Source: Chrysophaeum taylorii (Eukaryota; Sar; Pelagophyceae; Pelagomonadales; Pelagomonadaceae). Taken from it: a stretch of 64,000 nucleotides of DNA. Under the pieces are notes generated by a model that made no database searches, was not told where the DNA came from, and was given only the letters and a program-made list of their open reading frames with translations. Position numbers and translations under genes: made by a program. The DNA is taken from NCBI GenBank assembly GCA_029834535.1, contig JAQMWT010000564.1, positions 62,001 through 126,000 of the forward strand, given 5' to 3'. Below, one piece after another: positions 9,876-20,438 of this stretch (position 1 is the stretch's first letter; the number at the start of each line of letters is the position of its first letter).

Positions 9876-11587
9876 CTAGCGCGAGGAGCGCGGCTTCGCC
9901 TTACGAGCATCTCGTGCACGAATCTTCTTGTAAACGCGGGTGATGATCGGTTCGGGAACTCGACCACTGCGTAGATTAAACTTAGGGACCAGCACATCAA
10001 TCTCGTGTGGAGCGAAATCCGTGACACAAGGAGTTGTGCTGGATGAGATCATGGACTTGTCGGTGAAACTGCGACCGTCAACGTCCTTGTACTCAGGCTT
10101 AAGCTTGCGGTTCGAAAGGTGAGAGGTCGGCTTGAAATAAGCGACATCATCGTTCGGACCCAAACGGAATAGAAATGTAGAGCAGCGCGATCATTCTGGT
10201 AATCGTAAGGCTCGTAAACTTCAGCAACATAGATCTTCTTGCGCCAATCAGAGCGCCTCCGGTCAGGAATCCGGAAAACAACAAACTTACCGTGCTGATA
10301 ATCGTCGCGGAAAGTCCCTTCGGGTTTGCGGATGGCTCGATCAATGATCGGAGGAACCATCACAGGCGTGATCCGACTAACATGAACACGTCGTTCTTCG
10401 GGCGGAGAGTCGAGAGACTCAGTCCTATAGGTGACCGGGAAAAGGCGTTCCTTGATAATAAACGGTCCTCGCCATTCCGGTCGAAGCTTGTTCTGAAGGA
10501 AAGGAATGTAGAGCAAAACATGCGATCCTTCCTTGTATTCTACATCGAAATGATCAGCGTTATAAGCCAATCGTTGTCTCTTCAGAGCTTTATCACGAGC
10601 TTCGTGGACGATCTTCGTAAAATACTTCAATCGTTCACGAGCCTCAGCAACTACATCAGAGCGAGTCTTCGGCAACAGTCGGGTATCGAAATCCATAAGC
10701 GTATAATCGGTCGGCAACATAGGCTGACGGTTCAGGCGTAGCATAAAGGGAGAAATCTGCGTGCCTGGAATGAATTTGCGATTGTAGCAAAACGCAATAT
10801 AGTGGGCAAAGTCGGGCCAATCCGTGATGTTCCGGCCCTGAAGGCAAGCACGTAGGATGGCCTTGATAAACCGGCTCACACGCTCAGCAGGGTTCGACTG
10901 GGAATGATGCGGGATCGTGGTTTTGTAGCGCGTGTTGAAGAGATGGCAAAACTCGCGCATCAACTTGTTCACGAACTCTTTACCGTTGTCGGTACGAATC
11001 ATCTGGGGCAAGTGGCCCTTGAGGAGGATGTTAATGACAAAAGACTCGAGAATGGATTCAGCAGTCTTATCGTTCAAAACATCCAAAATCAAGAAGTGCG
11101 AGAACGGATCGAAAAACACTAGAAGATACGTCTCGGGACCAGCACTGGGCAAAGGTCCAAATAAATCCATGCATAGAACAGCGCCATCACCATCGTAGAC
11201 AGGCTGCTGCAAGAGTCCAGCTCGTTTCGGCTCAGGCGTACGAGCTTTCTGACAGACTAAACATTCGGCAATGAAGACTCCGACTTCGTTCGACATGTGG
11301 GGCCACCAAAATCGTACCTGGATAGCCTGGACGGTACTGTGACGTCCCATATGACCACCGTTAACCGGAGTGTCATAGTAGAGTCGAATAATGTGCTTGC
11401 GCAATGTGGCCGGGGCCACAATCATCGGGTGCAAATCAGCAAAAATGCGGTAAAGAATGTTTTTCACAACTTCATATCGTTCGTTAGCTCTGCAACGTCG
11501 CGACATGTGACCTTGGGCCATCCGATAGCGAATATCCTCGCAAGTAGCATCAGCTTCTTGCTCACGCGCGATCTCATCGAGCGTCAT
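9876..11587 (-). pseudogene. Copy B integrase (fossil)
   Basis: Gypsy-type integrase. An N-terminal HHCC-like zinc region (YYDTPVNGGHMG then CLVCQKARTPEPKR) is followed by the catalytic core (MDLFGPLP, FFDPFSHF, IRTDNGKEF, HSQSNPAERVSRFIKA) and a C-terminal barrel region (LRPEWRGPF). These are classic Ty3/gypsy features. It is the longest open part of this copy, and the C-terminal end lies in a second frame. Confidence 0.9.
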
Positions 11588-11823
11588 ATTGTCGGGAATT
11601 TTATCAATGTAATCCTAGTATGCGGCTGCGTCCTTGAAGGCCTGCGGCTCATCGCGCACGCGGTGCTTCCGACGTTGTCTCGTAGCGTGAGACGTGGCCA
11701 ATTTCATCGGATATTTTCCCGGATCTTCTTCCTCGTCTTCCGGCAGTTCGGTCGTTACAAACGACAATATAAAGTGACAGAGGAGGCAGGAATTCCTTGG
11801 TCATCAATAGGTCGGGGAAGCTC

Positions 11824-13520
11824 TTAGAACACCAAATAAGCGTGGTTAAAAGGTTCTCCAAATTCGTCAGTCTCGATGACATGATCTATCGGAGTGCGGG
11901 AGAGACAGTCAGGGATAATCATTCCCGGTGACTTTCCCGGCTTGTAACCAAGTTCAGAGTCAAAGTTGGCGAGGCGCATCGCCCAACGAGCAAGCTGCCC
12001 AGACGAGTGCGTCGCCTTACGTAAAAACGTCAAATTTCGGTGATCGGTTCCAAAACAGTCCGGTGCCCTTCGATATAGACTCGGAAGTGCTCCAGAGAAA
12101 GGATAACATCCAGCAGCTCTAGCCGACGGGGCTCATAATTGCGCATCTCATCCGGCACGGCTCGGCTCCAGTATTCAATAACTCGTTCTTCTCGAGTTAC
12201 TCTTCCTGCCTTGTCCTTGACTTCGACAATCTGGAAGAGATATGCTCCAAGTCCATCCTTGGGAGCGTCGGATCGGATCTGAAAAGGCAGATCATAATCG
12301 GGGTGGTAGACTCCTCGGGAATCAACCAAAGCTTCAATAATCGTATCCCGAGCCTTTTGACACTCGGGCGTCCACTCGAACTTTACGCCTTCGAGACATA
12401 ATCGTCCCAGCGGGTCCACAATCTTCGAGTAGCTTTTCACATATCGCCGGCAGTAATTGCTCATGCCGATGAAGGATCGTATCTGGGTCTTCGGAGAAGT
12501 ATTCGGCAAAGTACCTGGAATCGGCATCTTCTGAAGTGCTTCCTGCGTCTTCGGATTCGGCTTCGAGCCTTCTGGGGTCGAAATGTGTCCCAGAAATTCT
12601 ATCTCATCCTTGAGAAGGTGGAACTTTGCGGTTCGACCGCTGTACCCTCTCTGTGCCAAATGACGCATTACCTCGATCAAAACTTGTAAATATCGATGAA
12701 GATCGTCGGACCCCATCATAATATCGTCAACAAACGCAACCAAGTCTCGATACATCCATTTCGAAAGGTCGCTCGCCATCTGCTTGCAGAAAAGAGCTCC
12801 GGCCGTCTTCACACCCAGAGGTAATCGCAAGAAACTATGAGCTCCAAGTGGGCCAACCATCGTGACAGCGTCTTGAGCTGCCGTATCCAGCCGAAGGTCG
12901 TGATATCCCCATCTAACATCAATGCATGTCCGCCATCATCGCATGGCGAGAAAAGCTAGAGCATCGTCTTGTCGAATGTTTGGCCAACTATCATTGACCA
13001 ATTGATCGTTGAGCTGACGTAAGTCAACGGCAGCGCGGAACGCGTTTGACGTTCCAATCTCAGCTCCTTTCTTGGGAAGCATCAATACAGGAAAGCCCCA
13101 AGGTGAATTAGCCGGGCGAATAACTCCATCGCGACACCATTCACTGATCTGCTTGCGGAGACAATCGAGCTTCGCAGGCGTCAATCGGTAGGGCGTCATC
13201 TTAATCGGTCGCGGATTCGCGTCTTTGAATCGTAGAGACACAGGTGGCGAGTCCACAGGTCTCATAATCGGGTCGAAAAAGGCCCAAGAATATTGCACAC
13301 AGTGACGGAGCATCAGCTTCGCGTCGTCATCTAAGTGCGGATTGTCAGGAATTCCAAGCTCCTGAACAACCTTGTCAACTTCTTCCTTCGTAGGAATCTT
13401 CACTTTCATAGCTTCGTTATCCTTGACATGCTCGGGAGTTTGCGGCAGCGGTGCACCATCAGCATCGCGCGGCGCATCTTTCCATGGCACATCGAACTTT
13501 TTCTCGTATTTTAATCTCAC
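11824..13520 (-). pseudogene. Copy B reverse transcriptase and RNase H (fossil)
   Basis: RT motifs are visible: FPVLMLPKKG, RAAVDLRQLNDQLV, LPLGVKTAGALFCKQM, and the active-site region VAFVDDIMMGSDD. The connection (FLGHISTPEG) and RNase H region (SDAPKDGLGAYLFQ) follow. The domain order and motifs are those of Ty3/gypsy elements. The region is split into several frames. Confidence 0.9.
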
Positions 13521-13613
13521 TTCCGGGTGGATTTTGTTGGTCTTCTCGCCTTTGATACGAACGCTCGGCTCGCTCTTAATCTTCGGTTCCCGATCTTGAT
13601 CTGGCGGAACGTC

Positions 13614-13922
13614 CTAATTTGGTTGTCGGGGGGGGGCAGCAGAAGAAGCGTGAGACGTCCCCGGCTCATCTGTTGCAGGCGGAAGCAAAGGCACTTCTGG
13701 AGGTTTCCATTTGGTGCGATCTTGGAGATCATCAGTAGACACCCATCTTACGACACGTGTGCGCGTGTTTAACAGCGGAACTTTGACGTGACGAAGGGTG
13801 GTTTCATCGATTTGCAAATAATGGTCGAACGGTCGATCTGCAGGGCTCAACGCGGACGGCAAAGCCTCGCCGCTCAAGTGAAAATCCTTGGTCACAGAGT
13901 TGTGCAGATAGAGTACTAATAA
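13614..13922 (-). pseudogene. Copy B linker before RT, left of the hAT (fossil)
   Basis: Continuation of the segment between the methyltransferase-like domain and RT. Its counterpart in A3 is around 55520-55830. The hAT element inserted at 13922/16796 separates it from the rest of the domain. Confidence 0.7.
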
Positions 13923-16795
13923 CAGCGTTGGGAATTCACTTCAGCAAGTGAACGTGAACCACTTCACCAGCCACGCAATATTGGTGGAGTGATTTGAAGT
14001 GAACACGTCACCCTACGTGGCCATCGTGAGCCTTTGTGAAGTAAACGCCACTTTTTTTTTTTTTTTTGACGCCAGCGCCGGTCCCTGCCGCGCCCCGTCA
14101 GTTCCGTGCCCCCCGCGTGCTATTGCCTAGGTCTGGTGCTCTTAGATTTTTTGGCGTTTCGGGGCGAAGGAGGAGTTACCGTGGATGGGGTTCAGTGTTT
14201 CTTACTTTAGGCGATGTGAGCGACCTCGGTATCTTCGTCTGGTTCTTCCTCATCAACCTCCATCTCCGAAGAGTCTTCGGGGATGGTGCTCTCGGCGTTT
14301 TTGAACTCGGTCTCGGCGAGGTCCCTGTACTTAATCCGGGCCGCCGCAATGAAATTCTTGTTCATGCGCAGTAGGACAACTTTGTCCGTCTCGTCCGCGC
14401 TGAGCAACGTGTTTCCCTCAGTCAGGACAAGACTTCCAATGCTCAGGCAGCGCTCACGGTAGCTCTGCGCGCCATGTGTACCAATTGAACCCTTAGATGC
14501 TCTCGCCATGTCCGGAAGGAACCCATACTGCTCCTTGGTGAGCGGTCGATGCAGCTTTCCAACGTCGAGCACAGCCAGATCTGTGAAGCCGACTTCATCC
14601 TTCTTCTCAAGTTCAGGGTAATGCTCTTTCCAGTTGAGCGATCTCGACAACCTGATCCATTGAGTGAAGACCTGAACAAACTCCACATTGAAATCGGGCA
14701 TCTGGTTCTCAGGCATAGCAAAAGAAGGCACGTCGCCACTAATGTCGTCCCAAGCGCCGGGTGCGTCGAGTGCCACTAAGAGACTGCGGGCAGGCGCAGG
14801 CTCGGAGGGCGGCGCAGACTCGGAGGAAGTCTTTGCCTTTTCGTGGTGGAATGCAGTCCGTGCGTAAATCACATATTCTTCCTTGAGCAACTTCCTGGCC
14901 TGAGCTCTCTGATTGGACAGGTGCCGGCAGTTGATAGTCCGAAAGTCAAGAAGGAAGGCAATCAGCTCGCTATCGTTGAATTCGTAGTCGAAGTGACGCA
15001 CGTAGTTTTCATTATTCCCGCAAACCGACGCTCACATTCGAGAATAGCCCGCTCAAGACAGATTTTGCCGGTCTCGCTGAGGTCGTCAACATCGACAGTC
15101 TTAAGTGGCACGGATTTCGCAGTTATGTTCGGGAGATCAATGACTTCTAGCGTCCCAGCTCGCAGAGACTCGATCATGTTGAGCTTGATCAATGCGGCGC
15201 ACGCCCCCAGGTATAAGTGTTCATGTTGCACGAAAACAACGGCCGCATCCGTTATAGCAAAAATCGCCTCGAATTCAGCCAACGCCACCCATTGCTCATC
15301 ACTGATTGTCCAGGGGAGTCCAATGTTGGTAGCCGCGTACAGTTTGAGCACGTGGTGCATACGCAGCAAGGAACGAATAAGTTGGTATCGCGCCCGGAAC
15401 CTCGTCTTATTGAGGTCGAGCTTGAGCTTGAGCTTCGGCGATTTCCCCGGCTGTAATGGCAAAAGCGCATGCAGATCCTTCAAACGTGTGCCGTAAGAAA
15501 AGTACTTGGCTCCATTATGGGCACTGTTCAGCAGCTCCTGGCCAGCTGGGAATGGATTGATCACCTGCTTGCCTCTGGATCGTGTCAAGTCGCCACATGC
15601 TGCCGAGATTTTTGAGATATCATGCAAGTCACACGCTTCGACCTCAACAAAAAAATCTTCGGCGACGCCAATTGCGGCCCGGTCTTGAACAATGGTTGCG
15701 GCCGCCAAATCGATATCGATTCCCGCACGCTCCGCGACCACAGAACGGAGCAGAGAAGCCGTGCCAGAATCGGTTCCGTCGTCAGCTGGAACGAGGCCCA
15801 CGCACGCCGCCTCAACGCCACTCCAATCAGGCCAGATGAAGGATAGGCCAATGGCCTGTCGCTTGAACTTATCCTTGAGTGTCCCGCCGTCATGCAGCAC
15901 TTGGGCGAATGGATTGCCGAAAGCCGCTTCATAACACTCCGCAACGACGTGCTTCAAGATTCGAACAAAGCAACGATATTCAGCGCCCGCCCATTCAAAC
16001 AGCGCCTTTCGAGTCATGAACGGGCACTTGCCTTTCCCGCCACCGCCGCGGTAATACACCTCAATTAGGTTGCGATGATCCTCGTCGTCAAAGGTGCGCT
16101 CGGAAATCCGCTGCGACGTGTACACGTAGTGCCGAGCCGAGAACGCCATCAGGGAAGAGTGCTTTGCCTGGCTGGGCATGGCCATGAAGCATCTCGTAAT
16201 ATCCGATTTACCCTTCGAGGCTGCCACAACGCCCACGGCCGTCATAACTACGCCCTCCCTTTCTTGGTCTGTTTTCTGTTTCTTGGTGAGCTGTTGACGT
16301 CCCAGCTCGTCCTCCTCCGGATGCGCAGCCTTGAAGTGGGCCCCAAGAGGGCTTGGTCGTCTGCCATGTGCCTTTCTTGAAGTCTCTCGTCACCTTCCGG
16401 CGCTCCCAGCACCGGACACACACATGCGTCGCCTTCCCACTGACGCGGTCAGGATGATTTTCCTTCAGTCGACGCACGCAGTCCCACACCTTGGACCTGG
16501 TTGATCGTCCACGTTTGCCTGGTGTGTTCCACGTCAGCATCGACGTCGCAATCGGCTCGTTCCTGTGCTCCTCATTCTGTTCCGCGTATTTCTCCTCATC
16601 ATCAACATTATCCTCCACCTCCAGGTAGCGCGGCTCGACTTCGCTCATCACACGGCGTCAGGGTCAGGCCGTCAGCCGAAGTGAATGAACGTGAAGTGAA
16701 CATTGGACTTCGGACGAAAATTTTCGGTGAAGTGAAGTGAAGTGAACAAAATTCAGTGAACCTAGTGAAGTGAGCCCAGTGAATTCCCAACGCTG
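13923..16795 (-). mobile_element. hAT DNA transposon inserted in copy B
   Basis: 2873 bp, bounded by perfect 18-bp terminal inverted repeats CAGCGTTGGGAATTCACT and by a perfect 8-bp target duplication ACTAATAA (13915-13922, 16796-16803). An 8-bp duplication with CAG-type ends is diagnostic of hAT. Subterminal motifs of the type AGTGAACGTGAA occur at both ends, as transposase-binding arrays do in this superfamily. It encodes one transposase gene on the minus strand. Its insertion postdates copy B. Confidence 0.95.
14207..16651 (-). pseudogene. hAT transposase with BED finger, two apparent frameshifts
   Basis: Three overlapping frames cover one transposase. N-terminus (16208-16651): VWDCVRRLKENHP then VCVRCWERR gives the first half of a BED zinc finger. 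The His pair of the finger (HFKAAH) is read in the next frame, near 16330, so a frameshift lies there. Middle (14962-16245): the long catalytic region of hAT transposases. C-terminus (14207-15001): the dimerisation region is recognisable at AQSYRERCLSIGSLVLTEGN followed by LLRMNKNF. The second shift is near 15015 at a short A run, or one of these could be a small intron. The flanking TIRs and duplication are perfect, so this copy moved recently even if it is no longer autonomous. Confidence 0.8.
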
Positions 16796-17790
16796 ACTAA
16801 TAAAGCCATCGTGTCTGGTGGCACGACAGACGCCAAGTGTTTCAACGAGGTCACCCTGGAGAAGCCGGCCCAATCAAATTCAAGGGGCATCGTCAGCAAC
16901 TCCGAAGTCATTTTCAAGTTTAAAGATCGGTAATCGGAACGGTGCGGTCCTACGCTAAGCGGGACACGCGTAACGGTATAAGCTGCGTCCGTCGCGGCTC
17001 GTGATGATCCTAAATTGTTAATCTGAAGTAAATGCCGTTCGTCTGCGTAGCCAAGCGCAGCGGCGAATTCTTGTTGTATATCCTTGCAGGTCTTGGGAAC
17101 TGCGCGCAAATGGAGCGGGTAGCTGATCCTAAATTGTTCATCTGAAGTAAATGCCGTTCGTCTGCGTAGCCAAGCGCAGCGGCGAATTCTTGTTGTATAT
17201 CCTTGCAGGTCTTGGGAACTGCGCGCAAATGGAGCGGGTAGCTGGAGACCAACAACCGCACGCGACAGCTCATCAAACTGGGCGTTGTGTCGTAAAAATT
17301 GACGACGTACTCGTAACGGTGTAAACGCGCAACGTAAGAAATAATCGAAGCCTCCTGCTCTATCAACCACATGAAGAAACCAGCCATCTTGCATCATTTC
17401 ATCGTCCAGTGGGTGGCGGTGACTCCCTTTCCAACATCTCTGGAGATCAAGTTGCGCAGAGCGGGGTGTACGCAGGGTGGCGACGCGATGCACATCGACG
17501 ACGACCATTCTGCGTAAGGTAAATACGTTCCGATCAACCGTAGGGTTGTAATATAGCGACCACAAAGCGTGTGCTGCACCACAGGAATGTTCGGAAAATT
17601 CATGCGGTGGACCTTGTTGGCGGTGTCCGACGAATCGAGTGCTAACACTACTCGAAACGACGTCCCACACATTTCGTTGGCTCGTTGGAGACCTAAAGTA
17701 CTGCCTCCGGCTCCACCGAACAGCATCACCACCTTGCGATAAGTGACCGGAAGCCAATGAGGCTTTTCGTATCGGCGGCGGATCTCCGTG
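16796..17790 (-). pseudogene. Copy B cytosine-methyltransferase-like domain (fossil)
   Basis: Lies between protease and RT. C5-cytosine methyltransferase signatures: motif I VVMLFGGAGGSTLGLQ, a following ALDSS...HRMNFP stretch, and the motif IV region MCIASPPC with the expected Cys. Toward the C-terminus, LASVVPPDTMALL resembles motif X. The same domain sits in the same place in A3. Its function in the element is unknown; retroelement-borne methyltransferases elsewhere have been proposed to methylate the element's own DNA. The coding sequence is broken. Confidence 0.75.
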
Positions 17791-17989
17791 TCGGTGATCT
17801 CGCGGCACTTTTTCTCATCTTCTTCAGACCGTCGAGCAAAATCGTCGTCTCGCTTGGGTCGTTTGGGGGAGGACGCGTCCAAAGCAGCAGCTGGAGCATC
17901 CTTCTGCGCCGTGCTCAGCAACATCGGCGGGGGAGATTCGTCGCAGCGCGCCAAGTGACTAGCGACGGAAACGGTGAAGGAAACCAAAC

Positions 17990-18245
17990 TTTGAACCCCA
18001 GACGTTCAACCCGAGCCAGTGGCCCACGAGCCCGAACGGCACGAGGAGAATGGTGTTGAGCCACAGGAAAGCGACGAGTCCCACAGACGGGCCCTCGGGC
18101 AGCGATTCGGGTTCGGCGAGGATTGACTGCGGCTCGGCAAACACCACCGGCACCTCCACGGGCATGCTCGAGGTCCCGGCCCGCAGGCTCCGCACGCTCC
18201 CGTGTCGCAGCGGCGCGAGAGCAAACGCGGACACGGTTCCCCTTG
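17990..18245 (-). other. Segment in copy B without counterpart in A3
   Basis: About 250 bases of higher GC content lie between the protease-linker and methyltransferase-like parts. The corresponding place in A3 (about 56900) has no such sequence. On the minus strand one frame carries a proline/glutamate stretch and then a hydrophobic run (VGLVAFLWLNTILLVPFGLV) that could be a membrane segment. The origin is unknown; it may be a captured fragment. Confidence 0.4.
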
Positions 18246-19780
18246 TCGTACCCTTCTTCACATTCTTTCGTAAGCTCGTTGATCGTAGAAACGATCAACT
18301 CATCTTCGTACCGAACAATATTGCCGATTGTGAGAACCTCGCCTTGAGTGACGACCGTCGGTACTTCTAGCGTGGAAGTAACAGCCACGCTAGCAGATGA
18401 CTTGTCGTGCTCTTCGCAAGAAGAGCACATCCCTTCGACAATTCCCAACTGCTCGTTTTCAGCAAACGTAGCGACGAAGACCTGTCCTTTTCCCATAGGC
18501 CTCGACAAAATAACCGGCAAATTGCAAGTCCGGCCGGGCTCGATTTGTAGCGTGCGCGCAGCGTAAGCAACAACTTCCTGCGCGGCTTCTCCCGGAGCTG
18601 GGGAGAGTTTGGTCGTAGAATGTCCTCGCGTCGTCAAGGCTGCCGCTCGTTCCGGCGGCGGGCTGCGGAGATCTTTGATCGTGCTCAAACGAGCGTAAAC
18701 TCGAGTCTTGACCAGGTCGAGACTCCGCCGAAAGGCGTCGTGCTGATGATTGTAAATCGGCACGGTTATCGGAGCTCGATCGTAAACAGATCGAAAGGTC
18801 ACAATGGGTGCATCGACTCGTTCACCCTTGACTTTAATCTTCTTGCGTCCGTAGACGACTTGGGTTCGGTCAAAACAAATTCGGTCGTGGGGGTAGTCCA
18901 CCACGGCTCCTAAAACTCGGATATCGCGCCCTCCCAACAGGAAAAGATAATTGGTGTCGGCCACAATAACGACAATGGGGGCAGCGATGTCGTCGGCGAG
19001 AGCAAGCCGGATCGCGATCCAACGATAGATCGTCGTCGTATTTAACCCCGATCCGTACAGCTTGCGCTTAATCGGAAGCTCGCCTTCATCGATAATCAAC
19101 TTATCTTTGGCCAACTTTCTGACCATTTCGCGGCAAATATAGGAAACATCTGCCATTCCATCAACACCGATGGTCGTCGAGAATTTCGGTCCGTCACGAT
19201 TCCTGTAGATGTGACAAGCCATAAACGTCAGAGTGCCCGTATCCAAACAACTGAGGGTAACCAAATCTTCTTCGATAGTCTTGCCATCTCGCGGCGTTAA
19301 CGAAGTGTGAGAACATTGGGCTCTGACTCGCTCGTCGCCGGGGTTGGGCATCGACACCGCGGCTTGAGCTCTCGTATCATTTGTCGTCGTCGTCATCGAC
19401 GCAGCGCTCGCGGCAGCCTCTTTATCTGGTGGCTTCCGCTCTTCCTCCATGGCAAACTCGGATGGAATCAATGCTGGTAGGGGATCCCGATCTTCGGCGT
19501 TCTCTGAAGCAAAAGACCTCTCCCATGAATCGTTCATTTCGTCTTTCCAAAATGCATCCGTAGATTCATTCGTCATCTGTTGATGTTCACAGTCGGTGCC
19601 GATCGGTTCCGTGTCGGCTGCGGCATCGATTCCGTAGCTGAGCGGTCGATTCTTCATCGGTTCTGGTGGCTTCTTTAGCAAGAAGTTCCGAGTTCTCATC
19701 CACCAGTTCTGCAAGTTCCACGTCGTCTCTGCTTCGTCCAAATCGAGAACGCTGCTAATCTTCTTCTTAAATCCATCTTC
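18246..19780 (-). pseudogene. Copy B protease and linker (fossil)
   Basis: Contains a retropepsin-like domain: GVDGMADVSYI in place of the usual D-T/S-G-A region, then FLLGGRDIRVLGAVVDYP, which resembles the second half of gypsy proteases (LLG..., then the ILG-type motif). A linker with EPGRTCNLPVILSRP follows. It is closely similar to 57153-57920 in A3. The first residues of the open frame come from LINE end L2, not from the element. Confidence 0.7.
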
Positions 19781-19799
19781 GGTTGGGTTCGGCTCTACT

Positions 19800-19940
19800 A
19801 ACTTAACTAACTTCAGACCTCTCCCGAGCATATGGGAGCCAGGCCGAACCGACAGGAGCCAGTCCGGAATCACGGGCCTGTAGACGAGGAGCGCCGAAAG
19901 GTCGGTCGGCGGAGAGTGACCATCAAGCTTGTCGCCATAC
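19800..19940 (-). mobile_element. LINE 3' end L2
   Basis: 141 bp with a TTAG-like tail on the minus strand. It is flanked by a perfect 19-bp duplication GGTTGGGTTCGGCTCTACT (19781-19799 and 19941-19959). This is a very short 5'-truncated copy inserted in copy B. Confidence 0.85.
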
Positions 19941-19961
19941 GGTTGGGTTCGGCTCTACTCC

Positions 19962-20359
19962 AGCCCCTAACCCTGCGATCGCTAGCCGTTGGTTGCGATG
20001 GAGGACGGCGCCTAACACGCTTGCTCCCCGCGGCGGCCCCGGCCGTCCCGGAGTGAGACGGTGCCTGCTCGCCTCCCGGGCTGGCCGGTTAGCACCCGGA
20101 AAGTCCGCGCTGGGATGGGGTTCGCTCGGTCGGGCAGAACGCGACGGACATGTCGATTGTTCGTGGACCAACATGTCCGCGACCTGCGACGCTTTTGCAC
20201 GACCTCGCACAAGACCGCGCGCAGTGGCGGTCCACCATCAACAAGTCCGTCCTCGTCCCTCTGCCCCAACTGCGTGAATTTTCTCTGTGATTCCGCACCG
20301 GCTCCTGCCGGTCCGGCCTGGCTCCCATGCTCGGGAGAGGTCTGAAGTTAGTTAGTTAG
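19962..20359 (+). mobile_element. LINE 3' end L3
   Basis: About 400 bp in plus orientation with a (TTAG)3 tail. CTACTCC is duplicated at both sides (19955-19961, 20360-20366). It lies at the edge of the right-hand duplication of L2, so the two insertions share a target. Its sequence matches L5 nearly throughout and L4 more distantly, including a shared translated stretch (ASRAGRLAPGKSALGWG). Confidence 0.8.
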
Positions 20360-20438
20360 CTACTCCGGCAACGCCGTCATGGCTCTTCTCTCTCGGCGGT
20401 GACAAATCCGGGCATTGCTCAATTGGAGAAGCGTCCCT

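Noticed and set aside
14049-14068. Poly-T run as a retroposed poly(A) tail
   Set aside because: It lies inside the hAT subterminal region, with no associated gene copy or target duplication.
17915-18000. Arg/Ala-rich C-terminus of the copy B protease frame as a real protein tail
   Set aside because: It lies in the unmatched GC-rich segment, with no counterpart in A3 and no domain.
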